The notes beneath the pieces were generated by a model. It was not told the DNA's origin, made no database searches, and was given only the letters and a program-made list of their open reading frames with translations. Below are positions 8,427 through 15,459 of a stretch of DNA of 15,814 nucleotides, in pieces; the first letter of the stretch is position 1; each line of letters starts with the position of its first letter. The position numbers and the translations under genes were made by a program. Source of the stretch: JBBIMS01 sp964531645. GTDB taxonomy: Bacteria; Acidobacteriota; Aminicenantia; JBFLYD01; JBBIMS01. The DNA lies in contig CAZHEF010000046.1 in NCBI GenBank assembly GCA_964531645.1, forward strand, positions 1-15,814, written 5' to 3'.

Positions 8427-8772
8427 CTTCTCTATGAATCTCCTCTAAAATTTTTTCTATTTTTTCCCCTCTCTCAAAACTCTCGTCGAGATGAAAAAAA
8501 AAAGTTGGGTTGGTTTTTAAATTCAGCTCCTTTGCAACCATTCTTCTTATAAAACCTTGAGCCTTGTTAAGAGCATCAAGACTTTTTCTCTTTGTCTCTA
8601 CTTCTCCCAATATTGTCACATAAACATCAGCATGCCTGAGATCAGGGGTCAACACAACATCTGTAACTGTTGTAAACCCTATAGAAGGATCTCTGAGCTC
8701 CCTATGAATTACCTTCGTAATTTCTTCTTTAATAAGTCGAGCAACCCTTTCAGGTCTGTAAGAAACTTTCAT
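8392..8772 (-). CDS. rbfA: Ribosome-binding factor A
   Basis: 126 residues with the KH-like RbfA fold. It binds the pre-30S particle and helps mature the 16S rRNA 5' end. Family motifs are YRPERVARLIKEEITKVIHRELRDP (4-28), FTTVTDVVLTPDLRHADVYVTILG, ALNKAQGFIRRMVAKELNLKTNPTFFFHLDESFERGEKIEKIL. I use ATG 8772, one base after the ylxP stop, because GAGG stands 8 bases upstream; an upstream in-frame TTG at 8787 would add five unconserved residues. The Lys/Arg-rich tail (QKKHSKRNR) overlaps the nrnA start by 35 bases. Confidence 0.96.
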   Translation of the reverse strand: MKVSYRPERVARLIKEEITKVIHRELRDPSIGFTTVTDVVLTPDLRHADVYVTILGEVETKRKSLDALNKAQGFIRRMVAKELNLKTNPTFFFHLDESFERGEKIEKILEEIHREDAQKKHSKRNR

Positions 8773-8773
8773 T

Positions 8774-9055
8774 TTACATAACCTCAATTTCCATACTGAT
8801 CAGGTTTTCACTAAGCTCAGCCTCTATAAACTTCGATACTGATTGGAATGTCTTTTCAACAATATCCTTTCCATTTGCAATTGTAACAAGTCCGATCTTG
8901 GATCTCTGCCACAAGTCCTGATGACCTATCTCAGCTATCGCCACATTAAATTTCCGTTTTATCCTCTCTTTTATTTTATTCACTCTTGCTCTTTTTTCTT
9001 TTAGAGACCTAGAGTATGGAAAGTATAGTTCTATTATGCAAAGCCCCATTTTCAT
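8774..9055 (-). CDS. ylxP: YlxP-like DUF503 family protein
   Basis: 93 residues, full length for DUF503 (YlxP of Bacillus). The pattern GLCIIELYFPYSRSLKEKRARVNKIKERIKRKFNVAIAEIG followed by DLWQRSKIGLVTIAN is diagnostic. The family is a small ferredoxin-like alpha/beta protein found between infB and rbfA in many bacteria; a role in ribosome assembly or RNA binding is suspected but not established. The ribosome binding site AGAGGT overlaps the infB stop. Two further in-frame ATG/AAG codons follow the first ATG (MKM), so the start could be six bases later. It ends one base before rbfA. Confidence 0.9.
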   Translation of the reverse strand: MKMGLCIIELYFPYSRSLKEKRARVNKIKERIKRKFNVAIAEIGHQDLWQRSKIGLVTIANGKDIVEKTFQSVSKFIEAELSENLISMEIEVM

Positions 9056-9061
9056 TTTTCT

Positions 9062-11095
9062 TTACCTCTTTACTATTACAAAGCATTCAATAATATCTCC
9101 AACTTTAATATCGTTGAACTGCTCTATCGAAATTCCGCATTCAAGTCCGTTTTTTACCTCGCTAACATCTTCCCTAAACCTTTTTAAACTATTTATTTTA
9201 CCCTCATAGATAACCTTCCCATCCCTTATAATTCTCACCCTTGAATCAGAAGTCACTTTTCCATCTTTTACAAAGCACCCTGCCACTGTTCCAACCTTAG
9301 CAATTTTGAAAATCTGCCTTATCTCAGCTGTGCCAAGGTAAATTTCTTTCTTCTCGGGCTCTAAAAGCCCTTCCACTATTCTTTTTATATCCTCATTCAA
9401 TTCATAAATTATGTTGTAAACTCTTAGATCCACATTCTCACTCTCAGCAAGTTCCACAACCTTCCTTGGTGGGCGAACATTCATGGCAACGATGATTGAA
9501 TTGGAAGCAGATGCAAGTAAAACATCTGACTCTGAAGGTGGACCCTCAGCCTTGTGAATTATGTTAATTTTAATTTTCTCACTCTCAAGCCTTCCGAGTA
9601 ACTCCTCCACAACCTCAACAGTTCCCTGAACATCTCCTTTGATAATAACATTGAATTCCTTAATCTCTTCTCCCCTCTTGAGCAAATCTTCAAGGGAAAC
9701 TTTCTTTGGAGGAGCAACCGCTATTTTCGATTTTTCAAGTCTGAACTGGGCAATCTGACGAGCTTTTTCCACATCTTTTATAACGATAAAGGTATCTCCG
9801 ACTGAAGGAACTTTTTCAAATCCCATTACAACAACAGGTATGGAAAGACTTGCAGAATTCATTCTTTGACCAAACTCATTAAAGAGGGCCCTAACCTTCC
9901 CGACCCCTGTCCCGCAAAGAAAGAAATCACCCTCTTTTAGAGTTCCACTTTGAATAAGAACTGTTGCAAGAGGTCCTTTTTTGGGATCAAGTTTACTCTC
10001 AAGGATAATTCCCTTTGCAGGCTTTTCAGGATTTGCTTTTAGCTCAAGAAGGTCTCCCACAAGAAGAATCATCTCAAGAAGTTCGTCAACACCCTGCCCG
10101 GTCTTGGCAGATAGCTCCACTGAGACAACATCACCTCCCCAATCTTCAACAACAATCCCGTGCTGGGAAAGTTGTTGCTTTACCCTTTCAGAATTTGCAT
10201 TGGGTTTATCTATTTTATTTATTGCAACTATTATTGGAACATTTCCAGCTTTCGCATGGTCGATTGCTTCAAGAGTCTGGGGCATCACACCATCATCTGC
10301 AGCAACAACAAGAACAACTATGTCCGTTGCTTTTGCGCCCCTTGCCCTCATTCTTGTAAAAGCCTCATGACCTGGTGTGTCGAGAAAAGTTATGAACCTG
10401 TCCTTGACTTTTACCCTGTAGGCACCTATGTGCTGAGTAATCCCTCCCGCCTCACTTTCTGCAACTTTTGTTTTTCTTATGTAGTCAAGAAGAGTTGTCT
10501 TTCCATGGTCAACATGTCCCATTATTGTCACAACAGGAGGCCTGGGGATAAGTTTTTCTTCCTTTCCCAACTCTTCAAGGGCAAGCTCTTCCTCAAAAGT
10601 TATAGGGACAAATTCAATGCCAAATTCTTTTCCAATAATATCAAGGAGATTCTTATCAAGAGCTTGATTGACTGTAACCATAAACCCTTTCATTATAAGC
10701 CTCTGGATAATATCCTTTGCCTTCATTCCTGTCCTGTCCGACAATTCTTTCAGTGTAATCCCCTCCCTTGCATTTATAACTTTCTTCTCAGGAACCGGCT
10801 TTTCAACCTTTTTAACTACCCTTAGTGGTGCCTCTTTTTTAGCGGGAATCTCTTCTTTTACCTTTTTTTCAGTTTTAGGGACAGCTTCCTTCTTTGGTAA
10901 TTTTTCTTTTTTCTCCCCCACAGGAACTAAAGTCTTTTTCAGACCAAATTTTTCTTCAAGCTTTGAAAATAATTGTGGATCGAGCAACTGTAGATTGCTC
11001 TTTACAGTAACACCAAGAAAGGAGAGAGCCTCCTTTACTTCGTTAACACTCTTCCCTAGTTTTTTTGCTGCTTCATAAACTCTAATCTTCTCCAT
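9062..11095 (-). CDS. infB: Translation initiation factor IF-2
   Basis: 677 residues, a short IF-2. The GTPase brings fMet-tRNA to the 30S subunit and promotes 50S joining. Domains: IF2_N at 1-50 (IRVYEAAKKLGKSVNEV); a Lys/Glu/Pro-rich linker about 55-105; a second IF2_N at 108-162 (ITLKELSDRTGMKAKDII); then the G domain with GHVDHGKT (193-200), GGITQHIGAY (217-226), DTPGH (239-243), NKID (293-296) and SAK (329-331); then domains II, III and the fMet-tRNA-binding C2 domain. I chose ATG 11095 because GGAGG lies 7 bases upstream and MEKIRVYEAAK is the conserved start; ATG 11134 would add 13 unrelated residues inside nusA. It overlaps the nusA end by 14 bases, so the two are likely coupled. YlxR and YlxQ, often between nusA and infB, are absent. 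Confidence 0.98.
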   Translation of the reverse strand: MEKIRVYEAAKKLGKSVNEVKEALSFLGVTVKSNLQLLDPQLFSKLEEKFGLKKTLVPVGEKKEKLPKKEAVPKTEKKVKEEIPAKKEAPLRVVKKVEKPVPEKKVINAREGITLKELSDRTGMKAKDIIQRLIMKGFMVTVNQALDKNLLDIIGKEFGIEFVPITFEEELALEELGKEEKLIPRPPVVTIMGHVDHGKTTLLDYIRKTKVAESEAGGITQHIGAYRVKVKDRFITFLDTPGHEAFTRMRARGAKATDIVVLVVAADDGVMPQTLEAIDHAKAGNVPIIVAINKIDKPNANSERVKQQLSQHGIVVEDWGGDVVSVELSAKTGQGVDELLEMILLVGDLLELKANPEKPAKGIILESKLDPKKGPLATVLIQSGTLKEGDFFLCGTGVGKVRALFNEFGQRMNSASLSIPVVVMGFEKVPSVGDTFIVIKDVEKARQIAQFRLEKSKIAVAPPKKVSLEDLLKRGEEIKEFNVIIKGDVQGTVEVVEELLGRLESEKIKINIIHKAEGPPSESDVLLASASNSIIVAMNVRPPRKVVELAESENVDLRVYNIIYELNEDIKRIVEGLLEPEKKEIYLGTAEIRQIFKIAKVGTVAGCFVKDGKVTSDSRVRIIRDGKVIYEGKINSLKRFREDVSEVKNGLECGISIEQFNDIKVGDIIECFVIVKR

Positions 11096-12176
11096 CTGAA
11101 TCCCTCCCAGAATTTGAGGAAAATCTCTCTCCAATTTCCTTTATTTTTTCCTCATTTGTCTTTATTTCCAGCTGCCAGCCCAGCAGTTTTGAAGCCAATT
11201 TAACATTCTGCCCTTTCTTTCCAATAGCAACTGAAAGTTGTGACCCTGGAACAACTACCTCAAGCTTCTTCTCTTTATCATCAGGTCTTCTAACACTTAC
11301 AATTTTTGCAGGGCTCAATGTATTCCTCACAAACTCTTCAAGGGAAGGAGACCATTGAACTATATCAATCTTTTCCCCTTTTAACTCTTTAAGAATAGAA
11401 TTTATTCTTCCACCTTTCACTCCTATGCAGGAGCCAACAGGGTCTACATCTTTGTGCCTTGAATAAACAGCAACCTTTGCCCTTTCTCCAGGTAATCTTT
11501 CCATTCCTTTTATCTCAATTGTCCCATCCGCTATTTCGGGAATTTCAAGTTCCATAAGTCTCTTTAGAAAAAGATTGTCAGAGCGGGAAAGGATTACCTG
11601 CGGACCCTTTGATTCTTTACGAACATCTAAAATAACTGCTTTTATCCTTTCTCCTCTATTGTAATTTTCACTGGAGGGTCTTTCCCTCCTTGTGAGAATT
11701 CCCTCAGCCTTTTCAAGATCAACAATAACAATATCGTTATCAAATCTTCTTACAACCCCATTTATAAGCATCCCTATCTTTGGATAGAACTCATTGTATA
11801 TATAAAGTCTTTCAGCTTCAGAGACCTTCTGGAATATTATCTGTTTTGCAGTCTGAGCTGATATCCTGCCAAGAATTTCTGCAGAAGCGTTAACCGCAAT
11901 TACATTTCCTATCTTTACATTGGGATTTATCTTTCTTGCCTGTTCCCAGGATATTTCCTTCTCAGGATTAGAAACTTTCTGAACAACTTTTTTCTTGACA
12001 AAAACCATAACTTCCCCGGTCTTATCGTCAAAATCAAGGGAAACAATATCCTTTGCCTTATAGTATTTCTTAGCAGATTCCCTTACAGCCTCCTTTATGG
12101 CATTAACAATGAAAGAAGGATGTATTCCCCTTTCCTTTGAGAGCTGATGAATCATCTGCAAAATATTTTCTTGCAT
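11082..12176 (-). CDS. nusA: Transcription termination/antitermination factor NusA
   Basis: 364 residues, the standard length without the C-terminal acidic repeats of enterobacteria. NusA binds RNA polymerase and nascent RNA and affects pausing, termination and antitermination. Domains: RNA-polymerase-binding NTD (1-128, with EISWEQARKINPNVKIGN), S1 (about 133-200, starting GMLINGVVRRFDND), KH1 with IGVKGGRI (251-258) and KH2 with IGKKGQNV (318-325). The tail is acidic. The ATG at 12176 has no Shine-Dalgarno but a perfect -10 box lies 15 bases upstream. It heads the infB-ylxP-rbfA-nrnA-truB run. RimP, which usually precedes nusA, is not upstream; a 256-base gap and lepA are. Confidence 0.97.
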   Translation of the reverse strand: MQENILQMIHQLSKERGIHPSFIVNAIKEAVRESAKKYYKAKDIVSLDFDDKTGEVMVFVKKKVVQKVSNPEKEISWEQARKINPNVKIGNVIAVNASAEILGRISAQTAKQIIFQKVSEAERLYIYNEFYPKIGMLINGVVRRFDNDIVIVDLEKAEGILTRRERPSSENYNRGERIKAVILDVRKESKGPQVILSRSDNLFLKRLMELEIPEIADGTIEIKGMERLPGERAKVAVYSRHKDVDPVGSCIGVKGGRINSILKELKGEKIDIVQWSPSLEEFVRNTLSPAKIVSVRRPDDKEKKLEVVVPGSQLSVAIGKKGQNVKLASKLLGWQLEIKTNEEKIKEIGERFSSNSGRDSDGED

Positions 12177-12190
12177 TGTTAAAACAGAAT

Positions 12191-12219
12191 ATTATAAATA
12201 AATAATTTGGAAAATACAA
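12191..12219 (-). promoter_or_regulatory. Promoter of the nusA operon, giving a nearly leaderless mRNA
   Basis: On the minus strand a perfect TATAAT (12196-12191) is preceded after 17 bases by TTGTAT (12219-12214), a weak -35 with the key TTG. Transcription would start near 12184, about 8 bases before the ATG at 12176; no Shine-Dalgarno lies between. The rest of the gap to 12324 shows nothing I can assign. Confidence 0.55.
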
Positions 12220-12324
12220 GGTGAACTAATTCCTTTCAGAGCCTTCCTAAATTTTAATGCGTCTATCTTAAGTTAGTGCAGAAATATAATCTATAAATAT
12301 AAAAACAGAGACTTGAATAATTAG

Positions 12325-12438
12325 ATGCGAGAAAGGCAAGGAAAGCAAGACTTGTGAGAAAAGTTCAAAATTTTGAGCTTGTAGCTTTGGGTTTGTAGCC
12401 CGAAGCTTGTAGCATGAAGCATTGGCCATTGGTTATTG
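12325..12438. repeat. Hairpin-bearing 7-bp-period repeat element, copy 1 (3' side of lepA)
   Basis: Begins with ATGCGAGAAA (12325-12334), shared with copy 2 at 14495. The best-conserved part, 12374-12425, matches 14541-14592 over 52 bases with one mismatch. Within it, AGCT-like tetramers recur every 7 bases from 12376 to 12418, continuing as GCCATTG and GTTATTG into the lepA stop codon. A hairpin sits at 12383-12407 with arms AGCTT/AAGCT and GGG/CCC separated by one mismatch and a 7-base loop. A 12-base perfect palindrome (TCAAAATTTTGA) lies at 12365-12376. Copy 1 has one extra heptad (CCATTGG, near 12426-12432) relative to copy 2. It could end lepA transcripts, but no T run follows closely. 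Confidence 0.8.
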
Positions 12439-14244
12439 TTCATCAATTTTCATTAGAGTAAGGAATGCCTCCTGAGGAAGTTCCACTCTCCCAACTTTTT
12501 TAAGCCTCTTTTTACCCTTCTTCTGTTTTTCAAGAAGTTTCCTCTTTCTTGTATAATCCCCCCCATAGCATTTAGCGAGAACATTTTTCATTAATGGTTT
12601 TACTGACTCCTTTGCAATCACTCTTCCTTCGATAGAGGCCTGAATAACAATTTCAAAAAGCTGGCGTGGTATTACCTCCCTCATCTTTGAAACAAGAGCC
12701 CTTCCTCTTTCATAAGCCTTTTCCCTTGGAACTATAAGAGAAAGGGCATCTACAGGTTCTCCGTTAATTAATATATCAAGTTTGACTAAGTCAGATGCTC
12801 TGAACTCTTTAAAATTATAATCCATCGATGCATAACCTTGAGAAAGGGATTTCAACCTATTGTAAAAATCAAGAATTAGCTCATTTAAAGGAACTTCATA
12901 AACTAGCATAACCCTGTTGGAAGAAATGTATTCAAGGCTCTTCTGCTTACCCCTTCTCGCTTCGAGAAGTTTCATTATCGAGCCAATGTAAGTGTCGGGT
13001 GTTAGTATTATAACCTCAAAAATCGGCTCCTCAATGGAAAGAATTTCATTTGGCGGAGGAAGTTTTGATGGATTATCAATTTCCAGAACTTCATTTTTTC
13101 TGGTTATAACTCTATAACGAACTGTTGGTGTTGTCGTTACAAGAGTTAAATCAAACTCCCTCTCAAGCCTCTCCCTAACTATCTCCTGATGGAGAAGCCC
13201 TAAAAAACCGCATCTGAAACCAAATCCAAGAGCGGTTGAGTTTTCGGGCTCATAAACAAATGAAGAATCATTAAGTCTCAATTTTTCAAGAGCGGTTCTT
13301 AGTTGCTCATAAGTTGTTTCATCCGTTGGAAATATTCCTGCAAAAACCATTGGTTTAAATTCTTTGAAGCCTGGAAGTGGTGAATCAGCTGGTCTTTTAT
13401 CGTCGGTGATTGTATCTCCCACTCGAACATCTGAAATTCTCTTAATCCCTGCAATCAGGTACCCGACCTCCCCTGCTCTTAAAACCTCAACTTTTTGAGG
13501 TTTTGGTGTAAGTACACCCAACTCTTCCACTTCGTAAGTGGCACTCGAGGAAATTAATCTTATTTTCTGTCCCGGATAAAGAATCCCATTCACAACTCTT
13601 ACAAGAACAACAACACCCCTATACGAGTCGAACCAGGAGTCAAAAAGTAAAGCTTTGAGGGGAGCATCCAACAAGCCTTCTGGAGGTGGGATTCTTTTGA
13701 CAATTGCTTCTAAGACTTCATCAATTCCTATACCCTCCTTTGCAGAAATTAGAATTGCCTCTTCTCCTGGAATTGCAAGGGCATGTTCCATTTGTTCAAT
13801 TGTTCTATCAATATCTGCATTTTTCAAATCTATCTTATTAATAACTGGAACAATTGTGAGATCGTTTTCCATTGCCAGATAGGTATTTGCAAGGGTCTGA
13901 GCTTCAACTCCTTGTGTTGCATCAATTACAAGAAGTGCACCTTCGCAGGCAGAAAGACTTCTTGAAACCTCATATGTAAAATCAACATGGCCTGGAGTGT
14001 CAATAAGATTAAAAACATAATCATCATCATTGTACGAAAAATTAAGTCTAACAAAATGAGCCTTTATTGTTATTCCCCTCTCCCTTTCAAGCTCCATTGA
14101 GTCAAGAACTTGCTCCTCCATTTCTCTTGGAGGAAGAGCACCTGTTTTTTCAAGAAGCCTGTCCGCAAGAGTTGATTTCCCATGGTCAATGTGGGCAATA
14201 ATGGAAAAATTTCTTGTCTTTTTAATATAATCTTTATCGTTCAT
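12433..14244 (-). CDS. lepA: Elongation factor 4 (LepA), ribosome back-translocase GTPase
   Basis: 603 residues, full length. LepA is a ribosome-dependent GTPase linked to back-translocation and to 30S biogenesis. G-domain motifs: AHIDHGKST (17-25), RGITIK (56-61), DTPGH (82-86), NKID (136-139) and SAK (167-169). The LepA-specific features that separate it from EF-G are present: no domain IV, and the C-terminal domain with AKCYGGDYTRKRKLLEKQKKGKKR followed by VGRVELPQEAFL. The start ATG 14244 matches the family N-terminus (IRNFSIIAHIDHGK-type); only a weak GAAAG precedes it. An extended -10 promoter lies about 60 bases upstream. It is a single-gene unit with repeat elements on both sides. Confidence 0.98.
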   Translation of the reverse strand: MNDKDYIKKTRNFSIIAHIDHGKSTLADRLLEKTGALPPREMEEQVLDSMELERERGITIKAHFVRLNFSYNDDDYVFNLIDTPGHVDFTYEVSRSLSACEGALLVIDATQGVEAQTLANTYLAMENDLTIVPVINKIDLKNADIDRTIEQMEHALAIPGEEAILISAKEGIGIDEVLEAIVKRIPPPEGLLDAPLKALLFDSWFDSYRGVVVLVRVVNGILYPGQKIRLISSSATYEVEELGVLTPKPQKVEVLRAGEVGYLIAGIKRISDVRVGDTITDDKRPADSPLPGFKEFKPMVFAGIFPTDETTYEQLRTALEKLRLNDSSFVYEPENSTALGFGFRCGFLGLLHQEIVRERLEREFDLTLVTTTPTVRYRVITRKNEVLEIDNPSKLPPPNEILSIEEPIFEVIILTPDTYIGSIMKLLEARRGKQKSLEYISSNRVMLVYEVPLNELILDFYNRLKSLSQGYASMDYNFKEFRASDLVKLDILINGEPVDALSLIVPREKAYERGRALVSKMREVIPRQLFEIVIQASIEGRVIAKESVKPLMKNVLAKCYGGDYTRKRKLLEKQKKGKKRLKKVGRVELPQEAFLTLMKIDEQ

Positions 14245-14302
14245 TATATATGCACTTTCAATTTAAATGAATTTGCGCCCTTTTTAAAACCAATCAGTTA
14301 AA

Positions 14303-14311
14303 ATTATACCA
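14303..14311 (-). promoter_or_regulatory. Extended -10 promoter of lepA
   Basis: On the minus strand TGGTATAAT (14311-14303) is a perfect -10 box with the TGn extension. A -35 candidate 17 bases upstream (TTTAAT, 14331-14326) is poor, as is common for extended -10 promoters. Transcription would begin near 14296, leaving a leader of about 50 bases before the ATG at 14244. Confidence 0.5.
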
Positions 14312-14409
14312 GAAATGTATGGAACATTAAAAGATTACTGGAGTTTACTGAGTTTCTGAAGGATATGAAAGGAATGACAGACATTAGCTCTATCACCTCA
14401 AAGGTTAAA

Positions 14410-14444
14410 AATCACCAGGCGCCAATAACCAAGCTCCAAATACG
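14410..14444. repeat. 7-bp-period repeat, second sequence type
   Basis: Five consecutive heptads: AATCACC, AGGCGCC, AATAACC, AAGCTCC and AAATACG. On the other strand they read as TTGGNNN-type units. The period matches that at 14522-14591 although the unit differs. It lies in the 527-base gene-free stretch 14245-14771. Apart from the lepA promoter, this repeat, the copy-2 element and a terminator, I see nothing else assignable in that gap. Confidence 0.55.
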
Positions 14445-14494
14445 CAAGGGAAGAGCATTGAAAATTGAAATTTTTAAAATGCAAAATTAATTAA

Positions 14495-14592
14495 ATGCGA
14501 GAAAAGAGAGAAAGGATCAGAAGCTGTGAGCTGTAGGCTGTGAGTTTGTAGCTTTGGGTTTGTAGCCCGAAGCTTGTAGCATGAAGCATTGG
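14495..14592. repeat. Hairpin-bearing 7-bp-period repeat element, copy 2 (5' side of lepA)
   Basis: Same orientation as copy 1. It begins ATGCGAGAAA (14495-14504). Ten heptads in perfect register run from 14522 to 14591, with AGCT, GGCT, AGTT, AGCC or AGCA at every seventh base. The 52-base core 14541-14592 matches copy 1 with one mismatch, and the hairpin (arms AGCTT/AAGCT plus GGG/CCC) is at 14550-14574. Confidence 0.8.
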
Positions 14593-14701
14593 TTATCGAG
14601 GATCTCTTTCGTGTTGATCATTATTCATTCGTTCTTGTGACAAACCTTTTAAAACTTACCAAAAGAAACTTTAGTAAGAATACAATAATGAGAAATTCTT
14701 T

Positions 14702-14735
14702 AAAAATTAGGTTCTAATTTTCAGAAAATGAACCT
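14702..14735 (-). terminator. Rho-independent terminator of the secreted-protein gene
   Basis: On the minus strand AGGTTC (14735-14730) pairs with GAACCT (14714-14709) around an AT-rich imperfect inner stem, followed by AATTTTTA. It lies 37 bases after the stop codon at 14772. The stem is only six perfect pairs, so strength is uncertain. Confidence 0.55.
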
Positions 14736-14771
14736 GAGGTTAGAGTAAAATAAAATATCTTGCTTTATTAA

Positions 14772-15161
14772 CTATTTCTTTAACTCAACTGCTATATCTG
14801 TAGAGACTTTCTTTCCATCATCTCTAATAACAACAACTGTCACAAAAGCTAAACCTGCAGGAGCTTCCTTCAATCTTACCTTTGTGCATCTTCCTTTTCC
14901 CTCGACAGTGATAAGAGAAATCTCCTTGTCAGCTTTCCATGTTGGAGCAATTAAAACTTCTTTTCCTTCAGAATCAACACCTTTGGCAACAAGAATAACT
15001 TCTTCACCAACTGCAAGTCTTAAAACACTTACTCCAGGGCCTGTTCCTGGAGTTTCACCTTTGTAAACAATAATTAAATCAAGGGAAGTAGGGGCTTGTG
15101 CCCATAATGACACCAATCCTAAAACCATTACTGAAAACAACATTAAAAGTTTCTTTGCCAT
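14772..15161 (-). CDS. Small secreted protein, single bacterial Ig-like domain
   Basis: 129 residues. Residues 1-20 are a signal peptide (basic MAKK, hydrophobic LLMLFSVMVLGLVSL, cleavage likely after WAQA near 23). The mature ~105 residues read as one beta-sandwich of the BIG2 type: LAVGEEVILVAKGVDSEGKE, then PTWKADKE, and closing strands AGLAFVTVVVIRDDGKKV. This is a pattern match, not an identified family. I chose ATG 15161 because GGAGG (15170-15166) stands just upstream; ATG 15191 would add ten residues that read through the ribosome binding site. It has its own promoter and terminator, so it is a single-gene unit. It is probably periplasmic or exported; function unknown. Confidence 0.75.
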   Translation of the reverse strand: MAKKLLMLFSVMVLGLVSLWAQAPTSLDLIIVYKGETPGTGPGVSVLRLAVGEEVILVAKGVDSEGKEVLIAPTWKADKEISLITVEGKGRCTKVRLKEAPAGLAFVTVVVIRDDGKKVSTDIAVELKK

Positions 15162-15185
15162 CTTTCCTCCTAAAAACGGAAAAAT

Positions 15186-15233
15186 TAACATATAGGAATC
15201 CTAACATATAAAAATCCTAACATATAGAAATCA
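15186..15233. repeat. Three tandem copies of a 16-bp AT-rich repeat
   Basis: Units at 15186-15201, 15202-15217 and 15218-15233, each close to TAACATATARAAATCC. The first two differ at two positions; the last base of the third differs. They lie directly upstream of the secreted-protein gene and hold its -10 region. Confidence 0.85.
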
Positions 15234-15242
15234 TTGTGTCAA
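15214..15242 (-). promoter_or_regulatory. Promoter of the secreted-protein gene
   Basis: On the minus strand a perfect TTGACA (15242-15237), a 17-base spacer and TAGGAT (15219-15214) with a TGT just before it, an extended -10 pattern. Transcription would begin near 15207, leaving a leader of about 45 bases with GGAGG. The same TATATGTTAGGAT string recurs 16 bases further downstream, offering a second -10. Confidence 0.6.
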
Positions 15243-15459
15243 ATCTTTCAAAATTGCGAATAAGAATTCCATTTTCTGCTGGGCTGGCCAACTGGGTATC
15301 TTCGAATCCACTTTTCCCTCGATCATCGAAAAAAATGGTAGATCAAGATTCAAGGAGATGTCAAGAAAGGTAAAAAGGGCGGGCATTTGTGCCGGGATGC
15401 GGTTGGAGGCGCAGAAAGCGCCGGAAATCAGGCATATCTCCGCCTAGCCAAAGTGGAGA
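15243..15459. other. Gene-free stretch between the secreted-protein promoter and the transposase
   Basis: AT-rich on the left, GC-rich from about 15365. It holds the hairpin at 15408-15422, a minus-strand TTGACA at 15364-15359 with TACCAT 18 bases on (weak promoter), and a minus-strand reading frame open from about 15440 to 15231 with ATG at 15386 (51 codons) that lacks a ribosome binding site. I do not call a gene here. Confidence 0.5.

Noticed and set aside
9981..10370. Plus-strand frame of 129 residues opposite infB
   Set aside because: Antisense to the IF-2 G domain; Ser/Thr-rich composition is that of a reverse-strand shadow.
10160..10825. Long plus-strand frame of 221 residues opposite infB
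   Set aside because: It lies entirely antisense to the well-conserved IF-2 coding sequence and its product is Cys/Phe-rich low-quality sequence, a frame shadow.
10668..11078. Plus-strand frame of 136 residues opposite the IF-2 N-terminal linker
   Set aside because: Phe/Ser-rich product produced by reading the Lys/Glu-rich linker backwards.
11096..11134. A longer infB start at ATG 11134
   Set aside because: It adds 13 unconserved residues inside nusA, while ATG 11095 has GGAGG at good spacing and begins the conserved IF2_N domain.
14245..14256. TATAAT-like string overlapping the lepA start codon as its -10 box
   Set aside because: Transcription from it would begin after the ATG; the extended -10 at 14303-14311 is better placed.
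14365..14490. A 41-residue plus-strand frame (MKGMTDISS...) whose frame stays open upstream to about 14304
   Set aside because: No ribosome binding site at normal spacing, no recognisable family, and the 14410-14444 heptad repeat runs through it, which suggests non-coding DNA.
15408..15422. Hairpin GGCGC-AGAAA-GCGCC as a rho-independent terminator of the transposase gene
   Set aside because: No T run follows on either strand; an element-end structure is more likely.
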